In this document: positions 33,717 through 44,970 of the stretch, piece after piece
How positions within the stretch are numbered: position 1 is the first letter of the stretch
How the letters are laid out: every line of letters begins with the position of its first letter
Assembly (NCBI GenBank): GCA_037953745.1
Contig: JBAKBP010001411.1
Location: forward strand, 62,001-126,000
Length of the DNA: 64,000 bases
Direction of reading: 5' to 3'
Origin: Lithodes maja
Lineage: Eukaryota; Arthropoda; Malacostraca; Decapoda; Lithodidae
The notes under the pieces: generated by a model
Seen by the model: the letters and a program-made list of their open reading frames with translations, nothing else
The model's database searches: none
What the model was told of the DNA's origin: nothing
Position numbers and translations under genes: made by a program

Positions 33717-34155
33717 CCCGTCCAGCCCCGGCTAGTTTTGTAATGTTTGTTCACCAGAGCCCGGCCGGTTTTCAAAAAATGGTTTTATTCCAGAAACAAT
33801 AGCGAATGGGTTAGGAATGAAGGAAAAACCACGAAAAACCGCTCAAAAAGCTTAAAGAATGGTCCTACAGAGCCCCCGAAAACGTATTTTACAAGACTAA
33901 AAAAATTGAAGGCAATTACCCCAAAAAAACAGGTTATTGCGCGTTCACGCGCACGCACGTGGACTTTGAGAGTTTTCAACCATCTGCACGGTTGCGTGGG
34001 ATACGTAGACAGTTCCCATACAAATCTGAGCCCTCTTGAGTGGCTACACCTGAGGTTACAGTCGGCGCAATTAGGGTGACGCGCCAGGCGCGTCTCTGGG
34101 GCTGTGCGTTACATACATCGCCGACGCGTCAGGCGCGTCGCTGGGGCTGTACGGG
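33717..34155. mobile_element. TTAA-flanked MITE in DIRS-A
   Basis: 439 bp between TTAA at 33713-33716 and 34156-34159. Clear inverted ends: CCCGTCCAGCCCCGGC on the left and, reverse-complemented, CCCGTACAGCCCCAGC on the right. The right part repeats GACGCG(C/T)CAGGCGCGTC(T/G)CTGGGGCTGT twice (about 34079-34150). DIRS-B supplies the empty site (PPPDASL-MCQVVHKL). No coding capacity. Confidence 0.9.
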
Positions 34156-34159
34156 TTAA

Positions 34160-35331
34160 TGTGCAGAGTAGTTCACAAACTACGCGATTATCGGGGCATG
34201 GTCTCGATGATTGCGCCGACGTGGCCGGCCCAAGTGTGGTACAACCAATTGAAGACGTGGTGCGAGAACTCGGTGTCACTCCCGATCTCGTACTTCCATT
34301 TAGACACAATTGGAAACCTCAAGACCTCGCTGACTTTTGCCTTGTGGATATTCAGGTCAAGTGGTTAACTACATTTGGGGAGAGCGTGACTCACAAGTTG
34401 ATTAATCAGTATACTAAATCAACCCAAAAACAGTACCAATCACATTGGAAGGCTTTTACTACCTAGCTGGATCATAGAAACTGACCAACAGCAGTCCTCA
34501 GTGGCTTTAGTTTTTCATTATTTTAATTATCTTTTCGAAAGAAGATCACTGTCAGTTATTACATTAAGGAATCTCCTCACGACTATTAGGAAGCCATTTT
34601 TTTTATTTAACTGGCCTTTCCATACCTGAGGCGGAGGAGAAGGGTTTCATGCGCGCATGCTTCCGGCTTCATCCCCGACCGCGCCAACTCATGCCCACCT
34701 GGTCACTTGATTTAGCCCTCACTATGCTTCACTCTCCTAGGTATTGTCACAATCCTCCTTTTGAGATAAAGTTAAAGAAGGCTGGTTTTTATTATGGCCC
34801 TGGCCACGGGTAACAGGGTATCTGAGTTGGCTGCAATGAGTTCTGAACCATCTTGCCTTAGGTTCTGCAGGCGTGATATGAGTGTCCATATAGCTCCTAC
34901 GCCTAATTTTGTGGCGAAGAATGAGCACGCTGATCATGTGTTTACAGAATTCGAGGTGCCAGCCCTCAAGCATGGCGATAGACACCATCTTTTATGTCCA
35001 GTGAAATCGCTCATTATATTTATGCAGGAACCTCGACCAACTCAGGCTGGGTCCCTCTGGGTCGCCCGGACAGGTAGCCTACACGCCTCCAGAATCGGCA
35101 GTTGGCAGCTTTATTGGTAGAAGTCATTAGAGAGAGCAATCCAAGTGCTCTTGGGCGAGCACACGATATTCGTAAATGAGCAGCATCGCTCCGATTTTTA
35201 AAGAACTACTCTCTAGATGACATGCAACGGACAAACTTATGGTCCTCTACTCATACTTTCATTACGCGGTACCTGTCCATGAATCTCACAAAACCTTATT
35301 TACAATGTATAGCTCTCAGGCAGAAAGTCTA
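34160..35331 (+). pseudogene. DIRS-A tyrosine recombinase
   Basis: Homologous to the intact DIRS-B recombinase (36649-38277) but interrupted by stops and shifts near 34465, 34590-34630, 34745-34790 and 35120-35215. Recognisable blocks: GVTPDLVLPFRHNWKPQDL, YTKSTQKQYQSHWKAFTT, MALATGNRVSELAAM with the first catalytic Arg, FVAKNEHADHVF, and ARAHDIRK-like sequence near 35158. The C-terminus ends near ALRQKV at about 35330. It overlaps the upstream RT/RNase H frame in family layout. Confidence 0.82.
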
Positions 35332-35576
35332 GTTTTTAAGCTGTTTACTTCAAAAAAAAAAGGGGGGGGGGGGGGAGTGTTATAGCTAAGACCTATCTGC
35401 CTCCTGTGTGATACACTTGTTATGTAAAGTTAAGGTTCATGTGATAACCCATTCCTAAGACTCAAAACTCAAGACTCTAGTCAGGAACATATTTTATTTT
35501 TAGTACATCTTATTTTGGCAATAGAGTACCTGATTCGTACTTATTATTTTGAGAATAATTGTAAGTACATTATTAT

Positions 35577-35930
35577 AGGTTTGAGTCCCGGAGGGAAGAA
35601 TGAAAACCTAATATTTATTAGTGGCCCCTCCATCATTGACGATATGGCTATTAGTATAATAGTCCCCTTTCAAGCACCCGCGGTCCAGCTGTTTGAAACA
35701 CCCGCCGCAGGGAAAGAGTCCTAACATCATAAGTGTAACGCTAATTCTCTTATGGAATCGTCTTTATGATTGGGTACTCACTACGAAAAAACTTCGTCAA
35801 AAATAAAAAAATAAAAATTAACTTAAAATGTGTTATATTAAGGCTTTCCAACTCGTGGATGTCTTTTGTGGATTCTACCCGAGACGCTGAACCCAGCGAC
35901 GCCATTCCTTCTTCACTGACATATCAAGAT
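35577..35930 (-). repeat. DIRS-B right (3') inverted terminal repeat
   Basis: Reads outward-in as TATAGGTTTGAGTCCCGGAG, then ATTTATTAGTGGCCCCTCC, and continues through CACTACGAAAAAACTTCGT. About 300 bp match the reverse complement of 59250-59569. The first about 45 bp are a right-end-only extension. Confidence 0.85.
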
Positions 35931-35999
35931 TAAACTCAAGACATCAACGAATGGGAAGGGGATGGAAGGGAGAGCCCTACATCGTCAAAGATTTCGGGG

Positions 36000-36090
36000 C
36001 CACTACTAAATATTAGGTTTTTATTCTTCCCTCCGGGACTCAAACCTATAATTTATTAGTGGCCCCTCCATCAATGACGATATGCCTGAT
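36000..36090 (-). repeat. DIRS-B internal complementary region
   Basis: The first half is the reverse complement of the right terminal extension (CTCCGGGACTCAAACCTATA); the second half continues directly into the left-terminus sequence ATTTATTAGTGGCCCCTCC. It thus spells the right-end-to-left-end junction of a circle. In the DIRS replication model this region templates the completion of the ends. The same structure recurs at 62310-62410. Confidence 0.85.
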
Positions 36091-36648
36091 ATCTCAAGTA
36101 TGGAGGGGGACATTCGTGACAATATCTGAACCACTAACAAACTACCATAGGTAGAGTAAAAGAACCATAAAACAATCTTAAGTCTTTATTGTGTACATAC
36201 AATAATATAGAAAAATGGAAAGAAAAGCAGTGCGTTACTTCGAAGAAGATCAGCTTATAAGTAACCATACAGGTACATATGTTAAAGAATATCACATTGA
36301 GATTCAATAAAAATTGTTTTCCAAGAAAATCTTTTATTCTTGTCGAACATTGTAAAGGCACAAATAAATCATTTGATTATATCTTATGTCCTTAAAAATA
36401 ATTTGTACATACTATATATTTTGTACAATTTATACTTAATATCCTATAGTTGCAACTATGATAGATATCTTAAAATAAAAATAAAATTTTGAGCTGTATA
36501 ACCAGCTCGACTTATCAAGTATCACAGCTCGTGAACTTATCACATAGTCCGGCGGAGGGTCTAGGGGTCCTGAGCTCTCCATCACCCCTCCCCCTCCCCT
36601 CCTTTTCACCATTAAGATTAAACTTAACTTTAGTAGCACATAGACCAA
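36091..36648 (-). other. DIRS-B 3' untranslated region
   Basis: AT-rich non-coding DNA between the recombinase stop and the internal complementary region. A block at 36520-36600 (ATCACAGCTCGTGAAC, then CCGGCGGAGGGTCTAGGGG) recurs in DIRS-D at 62983-63050. No gene seen. Confidence 0.6.
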
Positions 36649-38271
36649 CTAGACCCTCTGACGTAAGGCCACACAGGTAAATTTTGGTTTATCCAAAGCC
36701 ACAGACAGGTATCGCATCATGAAAGTATGATTCGAAGCCCACAGCTTAGTGTTAGCTATGTCATCAATTGAATAATTTTGCAAAAATCGTAACGAAACAG
36801 CCCATTTCCTGATGTCATGGGCCCATCCCACTACTCCAGGATTACTTTCACGAATTACATCTACGAGCAAAGAAGCCAATTTCCTTCTCGTGACGCGAGT
36901 ACCTGTACTATTGACCCATAAGGCTCCCTGTTGTTGGGGCTGAGACACCCTCATAAACTTTAGTAAAGCCTGCACAGGGCATACGACATGATGTGTATGC
37001 CCGCGTTTAAGTGCCGCAATCGTAAACTCTAAAAAAACATGATCACTATGTTCGTTCTTGGCAACAAACGTGGGAAATGGAGGAATTTGTAAATTCTCAT
37101 TGAGTCTCCCAAACCTGAGGCAATTAGGTTCGTTGCTCATCTCCGCCAGCTCTGACACCCTGTTACCTGTGGCCAAAGCCATAAGGAACACAGCCTTCTT
37201 TAATAATGAGTCAAAATCCGGCGCGAGATTATACTTGCGCAAATGAAGCAAAGACAAAGCTTTGTCAAGTAACCAGGTAGGCATGAGCTGACGGGGTGGT
37301 TGGCGAAGCTTGAAACATGCCCTCATGAACCCTTTCTCCTCCGCCTGCGGTATGGATAGACCTGTGATGTCGTAAAAGAGGATTCTAATAGCAGACAGAT
37401 GATTCTTCAGTGTAACTACAGAAAGACGTTTTTGTTCAACCAAATAGTCCAAGTACTTGAAAACCAAAGCTACTGATGCGTCAGTTTGCGCCGTTTCTAC
37501 TATCCAGGTTGTGAACGTTTTCCAATGCGATTGATATTGTCTCCTGGTAGACATAGTATACGGATTAAGGAATTTATTAGTAACGCTCTCTCCATACGGA
37601 GTTAACCATTTGGCATTTTGAATGTCCAAAAGGCATAAGTCAGCGAGGTCTTTAGGTTGCCAATTGTCTCCAAGTGGAAGTACGAGATCGGGAGTGACAC
37701 CGGGTTCTCGCACCACATTTTCAACTGGTGGTACCACACCTGAGCTGGCCATAGAGGCGCGATCATCGAGACTAAGCCCCGGTAACCCCATAGTTTGTGA
37801 ACTACCTGACACATGAGTGAAGCGTCGGGAGGAGGAAAAAGATAGATGGAATGCCACTTGTTTCAGTCCTCCAACAATGCGTCTGGACCCCCCGCCGAAG
37901 TCACTCCCCAGCGGGTTAGGTAGAGAGGAAGCCTGTGGTTGTCCTCGGATGCAAATAGATCCACTTGTGGACGGTATGGCTCTGCAATCATCATGTTGAA
38001 GATGTTTTGCTTGATTGCCCATTCTACTTTGGTGCTCTGTCGCCGGGACAGAGCGTCTGCCCAGACGTTCGCTACGCCTGGGAGGTATGATGCATGAAGA
38101 TGAATGTTCAGCTCTTCGGCCAGAACAAAAATCTTTTCTGACAACTCTAGCAACTTTCGAGACCTCGTTGACCCTTGCTTTTGAATGCAGTGCACTGCAT
38201 TCAAATTGTCCATTCGAAAAGCTACTGATTTCCCCCGCAAGGAGGACCCGTGAGTTTGAAGGAAAAACAAA

Positions 38272-38277
<6 letters not shown>
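36649..38277 (-). CDS. DIRS-B tyrosine recombinase (YR) ORF
   Basis: An open frame running from the LINE-1 insertion point to a stop at 36649. The recombinase lies in the last about 420 residues: GVTPDLVLPLGDNW, SVVTLKNHLSAIRI (core-binding region), and a catalytic domain with Arg in ATGNRVSELAEM (about 37150-37175), HxxR in WAHDIRKWAV (about 36801-36825) and Tyr in TFMMRYLSVAL (about 36705-36720). The R-H-R-Y tetrad is complete. The upstream roughly 200 codons overlap the RNase H/methyltransferase frame. Residues read above 38277 (CPGILART...K-run) belong to LINE-1. YR replaces integrase in DIRS elements and inserts circular DNA. Confidence 0.88.
37600..38277 (-). pseudogene. DIRS-B RNase H C-terminus and methyltransferase-like region
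   Basis: A second open frame overlapping the YR ORF. It reads VPLFFLQTHGSSLRG, AFRMDNLNAVHCIQKQGS, ASYLPGVANVWADALSRR (RNase H end), then PQVDLFASEDNHRLPLYL and, past a stop at 37863, NKWHSIYLFPPPDASL, the Dam-like methyltransferase segment of DIRS elements. Upstream it is cut by LINE-1; the missing join is at ELLV in 41604-42158. Confidence 0.82.
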
Positions 38278-38305
<28 letters not shown>

Positions 38306-41300
38306 CTATGTGATTGAGGGAGGCAAAAGGCATAACTGCCTATAGCGAGTGCCTCCCCCATAGTTGAAAGAGTGACAGGGCCAAAATCAAGGGACGTTCG
38401 AGCCAAAATGCCTGGACACACGGAGTTTGAAGCAATTTAAGTCATAGGAAGAGGGAAAGACTGATTCTGGAAGAGAGTTCCAGAGCTCAGCTGTTGAGTA
38501 GAAGAAAGTTTGAGAGTAACGTTTCACTCTTGGGTTGGAGAGTTGCACAGAATAGGGGTGGGATTGAGTTGCAAGACGGGTACCACGTGCCCTACGTAAA
38601 GGAGGTGGTATGCACTGGGATAGCTCTGAGGAACACTGATTATTATAGTAGCGATAGAATAGCGAGAGAGATGCAACATTGCGGCGGAGAGAGAGAGATT
38701 GCAGAGAGTTGGTGAGTGGACGGGAGTTAATGATACGAAAGGCCTTCCTTTCAACTTTGTCTTAGGAGAGCAGTGTGAGAGGAACCTCCCCACACATGTG
38801 AACAATACTCAATAGAAGGGCGCACTATGCCCCTGTACAGAGCAAGAAGCTGTGCAGGGGAAAAGAACCCCCTAAGGCGGTTGAGCACACCCAGCTTCTG
38901 GGAGGCTGCCTTAGCAAGACTGGTAATATGGTCCTTCCAAATGAGAGCAGAAGAAAAAGAGACACCAAGAATATTGAGAGAAGATGAATGGTTGATTTTT
39001 GTATTGTTGAAGAATAAGGGATAGTCCGCTGGGAGATCCTGACGGGTCGATAGATGGAGAAATTGGGTTTTGGAAGCATTAAAGTTAACAAGGTTTTCTC
39101 TGCCCCAATTGGAAATAGTATTTAGATCAGAATTTAAGAGTTCTATGGCTTCATTACGTTTGTCGTTGAGGGATTGCTGGCTGGGGCGTTCTGAAAAACT
39201 AATGGAGTAGTGCAAGGTTGAGTCGTCTGCGTATGAATGGATGGGAATTAAGGTACAGTTAAGGAGATCATTTATAAAAATTAGAAAGAGAATAGGAGAT
39301 AGGACAGAGCCCTGAGGAACACTGGAGTTTATAGGGTGAGGAAGTGAACAATGGCCGTCCACAACCGCGGCTATGGAACGGCCGGAAAGGAAATTAGAGA
39401 CAAAGGCACAGATGGAGGGATTGAAACCGAAGGAGGGTAGTTTAGAAATTAAAGATTTATGCCAGACTCTATCGAAGGCTTTCGATATGTCTAGTGCAAT
39501 AGAAAAAGTCTCACCGAAGTCCCGAAAGGAGGATGACCAAGAGTTAGTAAGATATGAAAGAAGATCACCAGTAGAGCGACCCTTAAGGAAGCCATACTGG
39601 CGATCTGAGAGCAGATTATGAGAAGAGAAATGCTTAAGAAATTTGGAAGCAAGAATAGTTTCAAAAACTTTAGAAAGACAAGAGATAAGAGCAATTGGAC
39701 GATAGTTGGAGGGTTGAGAGCGGTCACGCTTCTATGGGACAGGTTGAATGTGAGCAAACTTCCAGCATGAAGGGAAGACGTTAGAGGATAGACAGAGACG
39801 AAAGAGTTTGCCTAGGCAGGGAGTCAGCACGGAAGCACAGTTTTTGAGAACAACAGGAGGAACACCGTCCGGACCGTACGCCTTATTAGTGTTAAGCCCA
39901 GAGAGGGTAGAAAGTACATCTTTAGAAGAGATTAGGATATTAGGCATAAGTAAGAGAGAGGAGGGCGGAGAGGGAGGAATAGCACCGGAATCATCCAAGG
40001 TGGAGTTTCTAGCAAAAGTTTGAGCGAAGAGTTTAGCTTTGTCAGAGGAAGAAGTGATGGTTGTGCCATCAGAGTGGGAAAGGGGAGGGAAAGACGAGGA
40101 AGAGAAATTGTTGGAGAGGTTTTTGGCTAGATGCCAGAAAGCTTGGGAAGAGCTAGAGTTGGATAGTTCAGTGCATTTATTATTGATGAAAGAGTTTTTG
40201 GCAAGTTGAAGAACAGATTTGGCTTGATTCCGGGCAGAAACATATGAAGAATGAGAGTCTTGAGTTTTAAGGCGTCGGTACCGTTTGAATGCTTCCTCCT
40301 TATTGCGGACAGCAGTAGAACAGGCGTGAGTAAACCAAGATTTTTTAGCATTAGTCTGAGAGAAAGAGAATGGAATGTATGCTTCCATGCCCGATAGGAT
40401 TACCTCGGTAATGCGTTCAGCACTCTCCGAGGGTCCTCGGCCATGGAAGCAGAAATCATTCCATGGGAAATCAAAGAAGTACTGCCCAAGAGCCTCCCAG
40501 TCGGCAGCGCCAAAGTGCCACAAGCGCCGCCGGCTAGGAGGATCGGGTGGCTGTACTGGAGAGATAGGACAGGTGACAGAGATAAGTTTATGGTCGGAGG
40601 AGCCCAAAGGAGAGAAAAGATCGACAGTATAAGAAGAAGGGTTAGAAGTTAGAAACAGGTCAAGAATGTTGGGCCGATCTCCGATGCGATCCGGGATACG
40701 GGTGGGTTGCTGAACTAACTGCTCTAGGTCATTTAGGATAGAAAAGACGTAGGCTTGTTCACCAGGTGGATCAGTAGTGTGAGAGGAGAGCCAATGGCGG
40801 TGGTGAACGTTGAAATCTCCTAAGATGGAGATTTCTGAGAAAGGAGAAATGGATAGAATGTGTTCCACTGTAGAGTTTAGATAGTCAAAGAATTTGGGAA
40901 AGTTGGTAGAGTTAGGGGAAAGATAGACAGCACAGAAATATTTAGTAAGAGAATGACAGGAAAGTTTGAGCCATAAAGTTGAGAATTCAGAGGAGTCGAA
41001 ATCGGGAACACGAGAGCAAGTGAGTTTGTTGTGCGCATATGCACAACATCCGCCTTTGGCTTTGAAACTAGGATAGAGAAAGTAGGAGGATACAGAGAAG
41101 GGGTTGCTGGATGTTGCTACAGACACCTGAGTTTCGGTGAGGAAGAGAAGATCAGGTTTGTAGGAGGAGAGATGGTGCTCAACAGAGTGAAAGTTAGAGG
41201 AAAGTCCGCGAATGTTGCAGAAATTAATAGAAAGAGTAACAGTCCGAGGTCCAGGTAATTGTGTGGGGTCGTCAGGGGATGGTCGGTCGGGTGAGGGGGC

Positions 41301-41607
41301 ATTTATGGTCCCCCCCCCCCCCCTGGGGACTCCGAGGCTGGGCTACAATTCATAATTTTTTTTTTTTTTTGTAATTTTGGTGTGGAAGAATGAAGTGTGT
41401 TGTGCATGTTTAGTGTAGTGAAGTGGATAGGAGGAGGAGGTGTTTGTGAGAGCTAGCTGGATTGCTCTCAGTGTAAATGAGGCACAAAGAAAATCAGTAA
41501 GAGAGGCCAAGCAAGTGAAACAGGAGTTCCAGCGACTCTTTATCACGCCTATAACCTCACCTGGGTCTAGCCCTGATCGATTGGTGCCTACAATCTCCCC
41601 ATAGACT
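38274..41607 (-). mobile_element. LINE-1 (non-LTR retrotransposon) inserted in DIRS-B
   Basis: A LINE of about 3.3 kb at 38278-41603 flanked by GACT (38274-38277 and 41604-41607), which shares a base or two with the poly-A tract, so the true duplication may be slightly longer. The - strand 3' end is a 28-29 base A tract (38277-38305). It splits the DIRS-B RNase H between ELLV and PLFFLQ, which is contiguous in DIRS-A. It has one long EN-RT frame and a short 5' leader containing an A15 and a G14 run. A Jockey/CR1-like group is likely, not proven. Confidence 0.9.
38345..41300 (-). pseudogene. LINE-1 endonuclease-reverse transcriptase
   Basis: The open frame begins near 41300 with INFCNIRGL and LLFLTETQV (endonuclease), then VYLSPNS, ISILGDFNVHHRHW and GSSDHKLISVT, all endonuclease motifs intact. 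RT follows: GPDGVPPVVLKNC, an in-frame TAG at 39732-39734 (in place of Lys in VPKKRDRS-like sequence), NYRPIALIS, ALDISKAFDRVWH, VPQGSVLSPILF and the catalytic HSYADDST (about 39225). A one-base insertion near 38760 shifts the frame before the C-terminal region (VERKAFRI, YSTAELWNSLPESVF). Only two lesions are evident, so it is recently inactivated. Confidence 0.88.
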
Positions 41608-42624
41608 AAGAGCTCTTGCTCGTTGATATGAAAATTCTCGGTTTGGGACCAAAGACCTTGACCCTGATGGCTTAGGTTCGACTGATAACCCCAGCCTATT
41701 GTCCCTGAAGCATCTGTGTCTACCCATACCGTAGGTGGGGGAGAAGTCCACGTCATTATTGAGTGCAACATTTCTCTCCTCGCCCAGACCGACAGTAAGT
41801 TGTGAATTAATGGAGGAATTGTCCACAGTTTTCCCGCCGGCAATAGCGGGAAATATTTGTTTCCTTCCAAGATTAATCTTTTTACTTTCAACCGGCCCAA
41901 CTTCACTGTTAGTTGAATCCAGTTGAGAGAGCCGACCAGGGATTCCCAAGTCCTTCTCGTGGTGTTCAGACTGTGGAGAAACATAAACAATTTCTTTCGA
42001 AATCTGTTGCGGTTGTCCACACTCTGACTGAGAGTAAGATTGGCTGTGTCCCAGACCAGCCCTATCCACTGAATTACCCGTGTGGGAACAAGATGTGACT
42101 TTTCCAAGTTGACCTTGAACCCTAGGGATTGTACATGATTTATAATGTGATTGTACATGATTTATAATGTGATTGACATGGATTTTGCATAAACTCTCTG
42201 ACTCCGCCACTACCAGCCAGTCGTCTAGGTACCACAACACCTTGATCCCCTAATTTAACATTGGCATGAGGGCCTGCCGGACTAATTTCGTGAATATGCT
42301 CGGTGCAAGGTTCAATCCTAATGGCATTCTCTGAAAGACATAAGTCTGTTGCCTGATCCTCAAGGCGAGAAATTTTTGGAACCTTTTGTTTACCGGGACA
42401 TGCCAATAGGCGTCGGTCAGGTCTAACGAGCACATCCAACCTTGAGGTGGTAGTGTTCGCCTGATGTGATTCACAGTGAGCATCCTGAAGGGTGAGTTGT
42501 GAATGTGAGTGTTCAAACACGATAGGTCTACGACCGGTCTCATCTGAACACTGTCACTCTTCGGAACGAGAAAAAGTTTGGACGTGAAAACATGGCAAGT
42601 TGGACTGACCGGGACAATGATATG
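41604..42624 (-). pseudogene. DIRS-B RT and RNase H N-terminal part
   Basis: Lies between the two large insertions. RT motifs: SVQMRPVVDLSCLN, CSLDLTDAYWHVPV, VFQRMPLGLNLAPSIF, an in-frame TAG at 42250-42252, then the catalytic LWYLDDWLVVAES (about 42210-42240). A 22-bp tandem duplication at 42129-42172 (TTGTACATGATTTATAATGTGA twice, + strand) shifts the frame before GFKVNLEKSHLVPT. RNase H begins TVWVDTDASGTIGWGY and reaches ELLV at 41608, where LINE-1 is inserted. The N-terminal RT part continues at 53703 beyond BEL-2. Confidence 0.87.
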
Positions 42625-43389
42625 TGTGAGAAATAAATTGACTACACCGGTATCTGGGGAATGTTGTTCCGATAGGGTAACCTCACTAGAGTGAACAATG
42701 TCCTACCAGAACCCGGTGATTGTATATATTGTAAAGATTAATTAATGTTAGGTAATTTAGTACTGTATAAGATTACCTTGATCAAGTTAATTTAGTTATA
42801 AAACCTTGTAGAAATAAGTTTAGAAGAACCGTAAAGAGGATCAGTTTAAATATTCCCGCGACCGCATACGCGATCCACCGTTTGCTTTAGGGTCGTTAAT
42901 ATCTTGATATTATGTTCACTAAATCGTTGTGAAACGATGTTTACCTTTATAATTATATAATTTAAATGCTGATAATTATTTATATGATTTCGTGAAGAGC
43001 GAATGAACCCTTGGTAACGAATTAATATATAGTTTATTTAAGAGTCGGAAATTGAAGTTCCGATCAGACGCTAGTAAACATCTGAACGGTGGAGAAGTGT
43101 CCCGTGATCTCCTCCACCACAATTCCCACGCCCGGCCCGGAGTCCTGACCTATAACCCTTATCTACCGAAGCCGGAATCCTCTGAACTAAACCAGGACCC
43201 TAGTTATAGCTAAGTCATTGATATATATGGCCATTTATACAATGTTTAGTTAGGGCATCCTGAGAGATAGGCTATCATAGTTCATACCATAAGGTAGGCG
43301 ATCTCAGACTTTATTTTTATTTATGTTGATTAATTTAAGATTTCGATTGGTGTGGTAAGAGATAACCTTTGGCCATATTATCCCCCACA
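42625..43389 (+). repeat. BEL-2 5' LTR
   Basis: 765 bp, TGTGAGAAAT...CCCCCACA. Compared by eye with the 3' LTR it shows about eight substitutions and one 9-base deletion (AATGTTG-TTCCG against AATGTTGGCAACAACCTTCCG). That is roughly 1% divergence, so the insertion is recent. Confidence 0.95.
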
Positions 43390-44970
43390 TTTTGGTGCCC
43401 CGAGTGAGGATTCCGATCGGTGTGTAGACTAGGGGTTGAGTTAGGGCCAGTTTTCAACAGTTAGGGTCCCTGCTAAGCTGCAGCGGTAGGCTAATGTTTA
43501 AGGTCGTTTTTGTGGGACATAGATTGATCCCCCGCCGTTATGAGGTCCCTAACTGTGAGGCGATGGCCTTGGGTGAGTGGCATTCCAATTAATAATAAGA
43601 TAAAATCGCATGGCATTTAAATCCTGTGGTAGAGGACTGGTAGGAGGGTCTGCAACGTTGCGTTCTCTGGCGTTTGTGAAACTCAGAGCTTGAGCATCGT
43701 TGCAGTCCCTAAATTTCCCCCATATTTTTCTTATTTAGACCATTTTATGTCACCGTCCTTAACCCGGGAGCTGCGGGAAGACTCTTAAGAGTTCCCCCGG
43801 CGGACTGCGGGAAGACTCTCTGGAGTAAGTAAAACTAAAAATCAACTTTTTACATCGAAAAAAAAATATTTTTTTTATTTTTATTTTTTTATTTTTTTAT
43901 TTTTGTTTGGCCCCTGGGCCATGCAAAATCTCAGTCCTCTACCTCCCCTCCTTCCCCACTTTCCTCCTATTCCTCAGTTATCACCTATTTTCCCTATTAT
44001 TCCCTTATTCTGAGGTATATTTTCGTGCTAACATTAGCGAGTTGCAAGCAGGGTGTTGTCATCACTGATGGCCATCGAGTGCAAGAGAGAGAGAGAGAGT
44101 ATCGATCGACTGTGTCGCAGTGGCCTTGGGGAAAATTGGCGGGAAGCTAGCTTGCCTCACCCATACATTATACAACTCGCGGGCTATATCTCCGATTTTG
44201 ACCATCCAAACGCTGTTTTCACTCGTTTTATTGTTGTTTCAGGTTAATACCTTTATAATCAACCCATAATAGGCGCATATGGATAATTATTAATGCTATT
44301 AATGGTACAATGAATATTTTAGTGACGAAAAACCTCAAATACGTCAGCACAGGGGGACGTTTTCATTTACCCCCGTGCGCACTTCAGAGGTTAATGTCAC
44401 CCGCGTCTGGCAGACTAGGTCGACCAGCTAAATGCTCGGGACGGAGCATATACCAAATTTAATAAATAATAAATGTGTTCCCCCCCCCCCCTTTTTGAAA
44501 AATGCTACTACCACAGGTACCCACTAACATCTGGGATAAGAAATCCATGATTAACTAAATATTTACAGCTTTAGCTTCATTCTTGTACCTAAATTCTCCC
44601 TATTATTTGATAATTTAGGCCATTTTTATGTTCCTGTCCTTTAATGTCACCTGCGTCTGAAAGACCAAGTAGACCAGCTAAATGCTCGGGACGGAGCATA
44701 TGACATTTAATTCAATAATAAATATATTCCCTCCCCCTACTAGCATGCGTTCCCACGTATTAGGTAAATTATATTGTGGACTTAATGTTTTCAACTAATT
44801 ATTCATCTGAATTTGTAGCAAATAATGGTACGCATATAATGCTAAAGATTAACAGCTAAATTGAGTATGTGTTAGGCTATAATATATCTAAATATAATAT
44901 TGATTGTTGAAAATTAGCCTTCAGTATAAACATTAATAATAGTCCAGAAAATAATTACCCATTTTCCAAA
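43390..44970 (+). other. BEL-2 leader with MITE
   Basis: Starts with the primer-binding-type TTTTGGTGCCCCGAG and runs to the gag ATG at 44971. Without the MITE it aligns with the BEL-1 leader. Small open frames inside belong to the MITE. Confidence 0.75.
43763..44390. mobile_element. TTAA-flanked MITE in the BEL-2 leader
   Basis: 628 bp between TTAA at 43759-43762 and 44391-44394. BEL-1 (about 29750-29775) is the empty site with a single TTAA. It begins CCCGGGAGCTGCGGG; the right end, reverse-complemented, starts CCTCTGAAGTGCGCACG. It is a close relative of the MITE at 27200-27826. No coding capacity. Confidence 0.93.

Larger units (their letters stand above)
31517..35576 (+). mobile_element. 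DIRS-A, 5'-truncated DIRS-type retrotransposon
   Basis: Collinear with DIRS-B: gag C-terminus, RT, RNase H, a methyltransferase-like segment and tyrosine recombinase, followed by a 3' region with A10 and G14 runs (about 35351-35378). It lacks its 5' inverted repeat and most of gag because it starts abruptly against BEL-1. Its 3' region is followed at about 35577 by the right terminus of DIRS-B. Heavily mutated. Confidence 0.85.

Noticed and set aside
36649..38421. A single 590-residue protein with a poly-lysine stretch
   Set aside because: The first part is LINE-1 3' untranslated DNA and its poly-A tail read through into the DIRS recombinase frame; the lysines are the poly-A tract.
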